Below, in pieces: positions 54,658 through 64,000 of a stretch of 64,000 bases of DNA (the stretch's first letter is position 1; each line of letters opens with the position of its first letter). Under the pieces are notes generated by a model, which searched no databases, was not told where the DNA came from, and saw only the letters and a list, made by a program, of their open reading frames with translations. Made by a program: the position numbers and the translations under genes. The DNA comes from Coprinellus micaceus (taxonomy: Eukaryota > Basidiomycota > Agaricomycetes > Agaricales > Psathyrellaceae). The DNA lies in the NCBI GenBank assembly GCA_951394405.1, contig OX596346.1:2108001-2172000 (forward strand), in the 5' to 3' direction.

Positions 54658-57600
54658 ATGCAAAGCGCGCCTGGCCAGGGAGGCGGCGGCGGCGGAGGGG
54701 GCATGTCGCAGCAACAGATGAACGCTCTGCTTATGCAGCAGCAGCAGCGCCAACAGCACCAGCAACAACATCAGCACCAGCAGGGGTTCGCGTCGGGGAT
54801 TAGCGCGTCGGATACGGCTCTGAATGAGCTGGGGGGTATGATGCCCCCGCCGCCTCCACGCCCGAGTACGGCGATGGGGGGCGGGATGGGGATGGGGAAT
54901 ATGCAGGGGATGGGAGGGGCGATGAATATGAACATGGGTATGGGGGGTGGGGGTATGGGTATGGGAGGAGGTGCGATGGGTGGTATGGGTGGTATGCCGT
55001 CAAGACCTGGGACGGGCATGGGCCATCGGTCGCCTGTTATCCCTGGTCCTGATATGAACATGGCGAACCTCACCGGGATGGGCAATATGGGAGGTATGGG
55101 GGGCATGAACAACATGGGTAACCTTGGTGGTATGGGAGGTATGGGAGGCGGAATGGGTGGTAACATGGGAAGCAACATGGGTGGTATGGGAGGAGGGGGT
55201 AACATGGGCATGGGAGGAGGCAGCATGGGAGGTATGGGAGGAGGCATGAACCTATCGCCTCAGCAACAGCAACAACTGAGGATGCAGCAGCAGATGATGT
55301 TGCAGCAACAGGTGCGTTCCGATTCCAGTTATCACTATTCCTTCGTTACGCTTCTATCACAGCGCCGTTTTTGGTTTAATCCTCTGAATACTGACCCGGG
55401 TATCTACAGCAGCAACAAGCGCAACATCAGGCTCAACAGCAGGCCCAGATGGGTATGGGTATGGGTGGGTCGAGGCCGCAGAGTAGGATGGTGCGTACAT
55501 ATACCTTGCCTCCGTTCCGGACATTCCTCCTTGCTTGAATCGCCCTCTACTCCCGGCTCCTTTCCTCCGAATCATTTAGATCTCGCCCCTTCCGCCCTCT
55601 ACCTACCCCTTCAATTCTCGTCTCCACCATCCCACTTGTCTCCTTTCCTGTCTACCCTACCGTCCCATTCAATTTCGTTCTGCCTAATTACACTCCATCC
55701 TGCTTCCTGTTACAACGATACAATCGAACAAACCTCACTAACTCTCCTCATCTAGATGAACGTCCCCCCATCGATATCAACCTCCGGCCCACCCTCAACC
55801 CCCCGTCCAGGAACCCCCGGCCGACAACTCTCCTCCCACTCCCAAGGCCAATCGCCCATCAACCCCAACTCCAACATCTCCCTTCCCCCAAGCGCCAGCG
55901 CCCCCGGGACGCCTATGAACCCGTCCTCAGGCATGGGGGGTATCAATCCCCAAAGCATCTCAGCCGGCGGCGGTATGGGCGGCATGGGAGGAGGCGGGGG
56001 TGTGAACCCCCAAGCGCTCTCTGGGTCTGGAGGGATGGGAGGCGGGATGGGCATTAACCCTCAACTTGCGAATAACTTTGCGGGGCAGGGGTCTCCCCCT
56101 GTTACGCCTGGAGCGGGGGTGGGTGGCGGTGGAGTGCAGGGTGGGATGCCCGGGAGCCCGTATAGAGGTGCGAAGAGGAAGTTGCCGGGCGATCAGGGTG
56201 ATAGTCCGAGGATATCGGGGAGCGTGCCTGGGGCGCTTAATGGGATGGGTGGAGGGATGGGGCAGGGAGGTGGGATGGGTATGGGCGGGGGTATGGGAGG
56301 TCAAGGCGGGATGGGGATGGGAGGAAATATGGGTGGGATGACGCCCCAGCAGCAAGCGCAGATGATGCAGCAGCAGATGTTGATGCAGCAACGACAGCAG
56401 GCTCAGGTATGTTTTATCTCTTGTTCGACGGTGGGGAGGTACTGAGAGGTGTTTGTTATAGCAACGGATGGGCACGAGCAGCCCGAGGCCTGTGAGCTCG
56501 ATGAGTATGGGCACGGGTATGGGTATGGGCGGAGACGCGATGGGCATGGGGGGCATGGGCTCTGGACTCGGCGGTGCTCCTGGCGGTATGGGAGGCAACC
56601 TCGGCCCCGGCGGAGGTGGCATGGGCGGAATGGGCGGTGGTGGTGGTGGAGGTATGAGCGGGGTAACACCTGGCTCGATGAACCCAGCTGCGATGCAAGG
56701 TCTGACGCCGCAGCAACAGCAACAGCTTCTTCAGCAACAGATGATGCAGCAGCAGCAGCAGGCTCAGCAGCAGAGGGCGAGGCAGGGGAGTATGCCGCCG
56801 CCGCCGTCGAGTGGGGGGTCGGGGATGTCGGGGATGGGTGTCGGTGGTGGGATGGGCGGGATGGGAGCGGGTGGGATGGGAGGTGTAGGTGGAATGGGAG
56901 GCGTGGGGGGTATGGGTAACGTTGGTGGAATGGGAGGGGGGATGCCGCCGCAGACGCCTGTGAGGCAGGGGAGTTTACCGCCTGCGTCTGGGGTGTCGCC
57001 GATGAAGATGGGTGTTCCTCCCCTCGGCGGTGTGCCTGGTGGGGTCGTCTCTGGTGGCACACCCGTCAATTCTTCAGGCCTATCAGGTATCTCCAGCATG
57101 GGATCTGTACCTCCAACGCCCACGCACGCCGGTCAAGGCATCGTTGGTCCCGCTGGTCCAGTCACGTCTCAAGCTCCGTCGAGTCAACCCCCACCTATGC
57201 CAGCCGTCGTCCCTTCCCTCCCCCCGCTCCCTGCAAACGTATCTCTCAACCCTCTTGTTACGAGGGTTACACCCGTCCCGCTCGTCGATTCGTTGAAGCT
57301 GATCCCTGAACTGAGTAAAGAGGAGATCGACGGGATTAAGGGATGGATGGATGTGGACAAGGGGTATGAGGGCGGCCCGTATAGGAGGATGAGGGAGAGG
57401 GGGCAGGAGGAGGTGAGGGAGGTGTTTGGGGGCGTTGTGCAGTATACCAAGCCGCCACGGCCCCCGATGACGCTGGCGAAGGAGGAGAGTGGGGAGAGGA
57501 AGGACGTTGGAGGGGAGGGGGATGTGAAGGCTGTGGATAGGAACTGGAATTTGAGTGGGAGGGAGGGGAGCGCGAGGCAGTTTTTCTGGTGGGAGAAGGG

Positions 57601-60600
57601 AAGCCAGAGCCGGAATTTGAACCTTTCGAGGGTTATGGCGCATCGGAACCCGAGGATGTTTGCGGCTGTGAACCAAAAGTATCCGAGTATTGCGGTGGAG
57701 CCGTTCGAGCCGCGGTACCCGCGTCCAACGCGTCCGGTTGGGGAGGGGCATTACCTTCCGCCTGAGATTGACCCGAGGACGGGGAAGGTGGTGAGTTGGG
57801 GGAGCGGGAGAGGGGCTCCGAAGGGGTTGGGGGCGGTGGTGGGCATTGTGCAGAGTAGTAGGGGACGGAAGGGGGTGAGGAGGGAGGGGGTGAGGGTGCC
57901 GAGGCGGTTGGGGAAGGAGATTGGGGAGAGGAGGGAGGTGCTTGTGCCGGTTAGGTTGGAGTTCGATGTGGAGCATCAGAGGATGAGGGATACGTTTGTG
58001 TGGAATGTGAATGGTGTGTGGTTCTGTCTTAATATGTTTTTGGATGGGTGTACTGACGATAACATGTAGACCCTCTTATTACGCCCGACGTCTTTGCGCA
58101 GAGCGTGGTGGAAGATTATGGTCTCCCAGCATCGTACCACGGCGTCATCGTCAAGTCCATTCAAGAGCAGCTGAGCGACTTCAAGGCGCATACCTTTGAC
58201 GAGGTGCCCCTCACTCCGTCTAGCGTCATCGAGCTCGTTGCGACTTTGTCGAGAGACTCTACCAAGGACGACGGCGAAAGCAAGAGAGGAGATGTGGATG
58301 ATGAGAATGAGACAGACGCCGACCATGCTGACGGGGCTGACACCGAGATCGAAACTCCCTCAAAGACTCATGCCCCGAGCCTCCCTAAAGTTCTGACCAG
58401 AGAAGAGGCTCAGGATGGCGAGCTGGTGATGAGGGGGAGGTTGGAAGAGCATGACCAGGAGTGGTGGGACGCATGGAAGGAGAGGGTGAGGACGATGGAG
58501 GTCCTCGCTGGAGGAGGCAAGCGGGCAAGGAGGGCGTTGGTAAGGAAGCGGGTCGCAGAGGGGGCTTCGAGGCGGTCCACTCTCAAGGCTGCTTCTTCCA
58601 AGGCCACGTCTACGGTACCGGAGGTGAAGAAGGAGGCGAAAGATGAGATGATGGAAGAGGATGGGGGTGATGAGGGGGATGATGATCACGATCATGACCA
58701 TGATGATGAGGACGGGGATGACGAAATGGACGATGATGAGGAGGGCGAGTGGGAGGGAGGGGACGATGCGTGGTTGTTGCCTCCGCTCCCGGGTATTGGG
58801 AAGGAGAATAGGCCGCTTGGTGTGCACGAGATCCCGTTGAATGAGGCGACGATGCACGAGGAGATGAGGATCTTGGTGAAGGTGAGTTTAGATAAGGTCG
58901 GAGCAACTGAAGGGAGAGGCTGACAAAATGGGACGGACGCGTAGTTGGATATCATTGTTGGCTCGATGAAGCTCGACGATCAGTTCGAGTGGGACATGGA
59001 GAGCACGGAGGTTGCGCCTGAAGAATTCGCGGAGGTGTATGCGAAGGATTTGGGGCTTGGCGGGGAGTTCAAGTACGTCGTTTCTATTCCACACTGAACT
59101 ATATGATCTCATTCCCTTTCTCCGTAGGACCGCTATCGCTCACTCCATCCGCGAACAAGTCGCCGCGTTCCAGAAATCCCTCTTCCTTGTCGGGCACCCA
59201 TCCGACGGCACCGCAGTTCAGGACGACGAACTCCGCCAATCCTTCCTCCCCTCTCTCGTCTCTGGCGCGCGCCCCACCTCCGAAGTCGCTCATTTCACGC
59301 CGACGCTTAATTACCTCTCGGAGGGCGAGATCGACCGCACAGAAAAGGAGCGAGAGAAGGACCTCAACAAAAGACGCAAGAGGAACACGCGTGGAAGGAG
59401 GGGCGTTGCGTTGCCGGATAGGGAACCTGTCAGGACGTATCGAACTCCAGCGATTGGCTTCCCCGAGCTCGACCCGGCGACCCTCGCCCTGGCTGTGGCG
59501 GCGAACGCGCCCGTATCGAGGCGTGCGGCTGCTGCGGCCGCCTCGCTTACGATTGCCAACATGGTTGCGTCAGAGAACGGGCAAGAGTTCCCTACGAATT
59601 CGAGGGCGAGCGTCATGCAACCCCAGACACCTACCCCCAACGCCAATTCCCAGAAGGAGAAGAAGATCAAGGGCTTGTTCAAGGCGCCGAACGTTCCATC
59701 CGCTGTGCTCAATAAGAGGGCGAACGTTGTTGCCCCAACCCCATCGACTGCTGTGGGCGATGTGAGTGCGCTTCCCGCTCCATTGGATGATGACCCACCA
59801 TTGGTGATGCCCGCACCTCAGATTGTTTATGATGCGAGTGGGCTGCCGAGGACGATTGGGGGTGCGAACGCGGCGATGAAGTTCCTCTCTTCGAAACGGG
59901 CGAAGGAGCTCGAGCGGGAGGCGAAGGCCCAAGAATTCGTCGACGGACAGCATCCCAACTATATCGATGGCGTGTGGCATTGCTCCAATTGCGGTTGCCC
60001 TGAAAGTATCGCCGTTGGCAGGCGGAAGGGACCACTCGGCGATAAGAGCCAGTGCGGGACTTGTGGCAAGTTCTGGCATCGGCACAGGAGACCGAGGCCG
60101 GTGGAGTACAACCCTGACCCTGAGTGGCATAGCGGGGCTGCGGCAAGGAGGGCGAGGGAGGAAGTCGAAGGGGCGAAGACCCCTGCGTCGAAGAAGAAGG
60201 GTAGGGTTGGTGCAGTAGCAAAGGAGGCGAAGGACGGTGCGAAAGACTCAGATGGTGAGGGGCCAAGTACCCCTGGACGCAAGCCGACCTCCAGTGCGAG
60301 GCACAGTCCGGCGGTGATGAGTACTCCAGCGATAAAGAGGACGGCGTCGAGCCATTTGAGGAACCAGGACGAAGACGAGACGATGAGTCCTGTGTCGAGC
60401 GCCGCGAGTAGCGAGAGCGAAGCACCCTTAGCCACTAGGATTGCACCATCACTGAAGCCCAACGGAGCAAGCGCGAAGAAGGACCGCGATGAAGAGAGGA
60501 GGCGGCAGAGAGAGGCGGAGGAAAGGGAGCGTGAACGGGAGGAGAGGGAGAAGAAAGAAGGCGGGAAGAAAGAAGAGAAGGAAGAGAAGAAGCCTGCCAG

Positions 60601-61110
60601 CAGTAGGGCAGCTGAGACCCCAACAGGTTCTTCGGCTGCTGCTGCCGGTGGTGGTGGGTCAGGCAGCCAAGCAAGGCAAGGTCCGCCAGACTGGTTGATG
60701 GCTGCAAGGCATGCGATGCAGAAGAAGTACCCCAACGACAGATTTGATATTCTTCTTCGCAAAACGGCGTCCAGTACGCCTGAGTGGAGAATTAAATGCT
60801 TGGATTGCCCCGGAAAAGTGAGATTTCCTCTGCGCCTTTTTCTTTTCCACCCCCGTTCTTACCGCGCATTCTTCTACAGCTCTATACCCCGGGTCCTAAC
60901 GAGACCCTAACGAACTACGAGGTGCACCTGAAGAACCGCCAACACAGGGGCAGGGTCAACGACCGGGTAACTGGGCGACCCCCCGGCGCTCCGACGCCCG
61001 CCTCAGGCACGGGGACCCCTGCTACCAACGCGAACTCAACCGCCGATGCTAGTACCAATGGAAACGGGACACCGGCGCCTGATTCTACTGGCCCAGCCTT
61101 TAACTCGTAA
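54658..61110 (+). CDS. SNF5: SWI/SNF-type chromatin remodelling subunit SNF5 (SMARCB1 family)
   Basis: Eight exons: 54658-55311, 55410-55490, 55756-56406, 56462-58013, 58070-58881, 58945-59072, 59128-60817, 60880-61110; about 1932 aa. SNF5 is a core nuclear subunit of SWI/SNF-class remodellers. Both SNF5 repeats are present: LVPVRLEFDVEHQRMRDTFV then WN joined to DPLITPDVFAQSVVEDYGLP (about 955-1020), and LVKLDIIVGSMKLDDQFEWD to FKTAIAHSIREQVAAFQ (about 1245-1310). They are split by a long acidic/basic spacer. A GATA-like zinc finger (CSNCGCPESIAVGRRKGP..CGTC) lies near residue 1580, followed by a charged region and a C-terminal block (PPDWLMAARHAMQKKYPNDR). The first 750 residues are Gly/Met- and Gln-rich. 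A paralogue role in RSC (SFH1) cannot be excluded. Confidence 0.93.
54736..56960 (+). repeat. Gly/Met and poly-Gln coding repeats in SNF5
   Basis: Four Gln-rich tracts (about 54736-54783, 55258-55310 continuing in exon 2, 56347-56406, 56712-56770) alternate with long runs of GGM and GMGG units. The DNA is a degenerate array of GGTATGGG-like units. It encodes a disordered low-complexity N-terminus. Confidence 0.8.
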
Positions 61111-61872
61111 TCCATACATTTCCTTCACATCGTTCCTCTCGCTATCCCCCCTCTCTAAAGTTGTGCTATCTCGCGTGGACATCTTGCTATGATCCCCCTC
61201 TCGCTTCTCGTTCATCGCTCTATCCTCTTTGTTGATTGAATCTGCCCTTTCGTTTTGATTACTCGAAATTCCGCTGCCTCCTAGATAGTGTGCGTCTTTT
61301 GATTCTCTTTTAAAATCGATGCTATCGGAACACCTCAGCCCTTTCCCTCGATTTCCTTGTCGCGTTTCGTTAGTCCTTCACGATACCCAGGCCCAAGCTA
61401 GCATCGACTCTTATATTTGTTGTGTGTGTTTCTATCTGTTGTACGTACTTACATTCGATTTATATCATCTCTCTCAGGTCTATCCCTTTGCTGTCTACCA
61501 AAGGAAGGTGTGTTCCGTACCGAGCGAACTGAAAAGGAAGGTACGCCTAAGGTGTTTTCGATGTCCCAAGACCCTCGTGTTATCAGTGGCACGAAGCTTT
61601 GAGGATCCAGCAATCTCAAGTCCGGCTCCATCGAGCATTCTATGGGCGAGGAAAACGGTGCGATTCATGGCAAGAACATAGGATGACAAGCATATCGAGT
61701 TCATAAAATCATAACGGATCGGCATAGAAGGCATAAGATGGTGAGAGAAATATAACCGAGCTACATGTCAAAAGGAGGGAGATGGGAGTCCGGGAGCCGA
61801 GTAGTCCAGCAGGGAGTAACTGACAGGGAGGGATCTGGCTAAGTAATGGGCCTTCAATAGTCGTTGGTCATT
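61111..61872. other. Convergent intergenic spacer
   Basis: A 762-bp gap between the 3' ends of SNF5 and kinase 2. It starts with pyrimidine-rich sequence of the SNF5 3' UTR. No gene was found. Confidence 0.55.
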
Positions 61873-63858
61873 TTAGTATGGGCCATTGGCGCGTCCCTGG
61901 ACGAGGCGGTCGACCTCATCCACCCAGCCGAATAGCTGGGAGCTGGGATCGATCCAAGACTTTGTGCGCCGGTTGAGGACATTTTCGGAGTGAGTGTGGG
62001 AGATTTTGAGAGGTTCGACCTCCTCGCCGTCCTTGTCCATGAGCCCTTTGGGGTAATGCTGAACAGGCCGTTTGTCCTCGTCGAAGGCTGGATAGGTCAT
62101 GAGCATTCCGATCAGGAGGGAACTGAAGGGGATAGACGTACAGGTTTGGGCGAGTTTGTCGAAGACGCACTCGCCTTTCTCGTTGGTGAAGAAGGCGTTC
62201 CCAGAAATGGCCCTGAAGTCTCCGCGTTGCGATGGGACTTGGTGGAGGAGTATCCAGAGCAAGCTCCACAGCTCGTCGGGTATCCAGCGGGTATACATGA
62301 ACTTGCCCCATGGTGTCTTCGGCTCCGCGACCATCCTGCAATCCACGGTAGCTCGCCAGGCGTGGAGAAGGGCCCGCTTGTCGTCAGGGGCGAATGCATA
62401 TGGCTGTCAAGTATGTTCGTAAATATCACGGGAAAACACAAGACAGGAACTTACCTTCGCCTTCCTCGCGCTCCGATCCTGGAAAAAAGTTGCGGCCATC
62501 TCGTAGAGCACGAATCCAAAAGAGTACCAGTCCACTTTCGGTCCGTAGAAGACATGACGACCCTCCGTCTCATCAGGGTCAGCAAGCCTCCATCCCCTCT
62601 GCACTTCGTAGTCGACCTTCGCGAGACGTTCCATCTCGGGAGCCATGTAGAGTGGCGTCCCGCAGGGCAAGTAAGCGTAGAGGCCGTTCGCGTCGAGCGG
62701 CGCCTGACTTTTGGAGACGTATGCGATTCCGAGGTCAGTGAGACGCATATTCATCTGGTCACTGAGGAGAACATTCTCAGGTTTGATGTCGCGGTGAATG
62801 ATCCCAATGCTGTGGAGGTACTCGATCGCAGCAGCCTAGGGATAAATTGAGGGGAGCAGCGACTTAATAGATAACTGAAGGACGTACAATCTGAGCAATC
62901 CAGCGAGCATAATTTTGTGCAACCGGGAAGCTGGAGGAGTTGGGGCGCTTGAGGATCTCCGAGAGGTCGCAATGGTGGAGTTCCTGGTGGTGGCCATTAA
63001 GAACGATACAATGCTGAGAAGAAAAAAACAAGGGAGGGTACTTACATATACAAAGACATACTTATCGAGGGGTGCAGGGACATCCAAAAACGCGTGAATC
63101 CTTGCAATGAAACCCCCGTTCGAGTAGGGACCAGTGATTGCGCCGATCAAGCGCTCATTGGCCCTGACCTCTGAGTGGCTGTGGTAGGTCAAGCAAAACC
63201 TTTTCTCCATCTCCTTCACAAAGACATAAACGCCATCCTCGGCGCCCCGCCATCTCGAAAGGTGGGCGACGTAAGTCATGCCCTGTCTCCCGTCTCCCAG
63301 CGCCTGACGATATACAATCCTCACTGGCCGATCCAGATCTAAACCGTCAGATACGGCAGCCGAAGGGTATCTCCCAAGGAGACCTCCAACCATGTCCGAA
63401 GCTCCAGACGGAGCCCGCTTGGCAGACTGAGGGGACGCGAGTGGCCCGGGAGTGGGGATACTCGTTGGGACCCAATGCTGATTAGCCGAGGACTGGGTTG
63501 ACACCTTCCTGGGCCTAGTCGAGGACGCCTTCCTCGCCCGCTTCTCAGGAGTGCGAGGGACAGCAGAGATCTCCAGACCCGAGAGCGCTTTACCGAGTCC
63601 GGAAGAGTCCTCAGCGACACGGGTCCGCTGAGAGTCAGAGCTACTGTCGGATCCCGAATAGGAGGACACGAGGTTGGTGTCGCTGTTGGTTGGACTGGGA
63701 AAGATACTTTTGGTCGGGTTGCTTCTCCCTGAGGCATATTCGCTGGCTCGATAGCCGATAGTGCCGCTCTTTATCATCCTGAAGACGCCCGAGCCGGTAC
63801 GCGGAATGTAGTCCGTGCCGCGAGGGCCAGAGTTGTCGGGGAGGTTGTAGGAGGGCAT
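61873..63858 (-). CDS. Serine/threonine protein kinase 2
   Basis: Four exons: 63858-63046, 63013-62888, 62835-62455, 62403-61873; 616 aa. The first 180 residues are Ser/Thr/Pro-rich. The kinase domain has the glycine loop ALGDGRQGMTYVAHL (about 190-205), lysine in VFVKEMEK, the catalytic loop HSIGIIHRDIKPENVLL (Asp about 329), LTDLGIAY (DLG for DFG), CGTPLYMAPE (to about 380) and KVDWYSFGFVLYEMA. All key residues are present. The C-lobe is extended and ends in a unique tail. The intron before the catalytic loop is at the same position and phase as in kinase 1, so the two are paralogues. Substrate unknown. Confidence 0.87.
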
Positions 63859-64000
63859 GGTTAAGGAGCCACTGGTCGAGGAACGGGGGGAAATGAAACG
63901 TGATGGAGCAGGAACCGGGCGGAGGATGTTCTGGTTTTATAGTCTCTGCAAAGATGTCGCCAAGTGAACTCTTTCCGACTCGTCGCATCCCTTTTCGGAA

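Noticed and set aside
57083..57976. Minus-strand frame of 297 aa, rich in Pro, Arg and His, antisense to SNF5 exon 4
   Set aside because: It is the complement of the SNF5 coding sequence, whose GC bias removes stops on the other strand. It has no motif and low-complexity composition.

Overview
This window is nuclear DNA of a filamentous basidiomycete, most likely an Agaricomycete. The genes are cut by many short introns (about 45-100 nt, GT-AG with a few variants). A secreted DUF1996 protein carries a fungal cellulose-binding CBM1 tail, there are several copies of a small protein family that I recall only from mushrooms (DUF6699), and the conserved genes are clearly fungal. No species is assigned. 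All multi-exon models below were spliced by eye from reading frame, splice consensus and family similarity; no alignment or transcript was available.

Layout. 1-0.8 kb: 3' part of a secreted DUF1996-CBM1 gene (+). 1.2-10.3 kb (all -): cohesin subunit SCC3, then two tandem kelch-type genes. All three share the same first exon and the start of the second. 11.3 kb: first DUF6699 copy (+). 14.7-24.2 kb (all -): three-finger CCCH protein, unknown coiled-coil/His-rich protein, mitochondrial-type ALDH7 aldehyde dehydrogenase, ribosome-biogenesis WD40 protein JIP5. 24.9-31.9 kb: Ser/Thr kinase (+), NTF2-fold membrane-anchored protein (-), Ser/Pro-rich protein (+), threonine synthase THR4 (-). 33.3-34.9 kb (-): unknown all-helical protein. 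35-52.5 kb: gene-poor accessory stretch with six more DUF6699 copies on both strands, one of them truncated, one unrecognised multi-exon gene, a palindromic MITE-like element and a small tandem array. 54.7-61.1 kb (+): large SNF5 chromatin-remodelling subunit with Gly/Met/Gln-rich N-terminus. 61.9-63.9 kb (-): second Ser/Thr kinase, a distant paralogue of the first.

Working together. Housekeeping blocks (cohesin, JIP5, THR4, ALDH7, SNF5) flank a middle region of low gene density in which a lineage-specific family has expanded and decayed. The most unusual item is the sharing of the SCC3 N-terminal exon module (a basic, probably nuclear-targeting segment) with the two neighbouring kelch genes. 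No rRNA, tRNA, CRISPR array or intact transposase gene was recognised.
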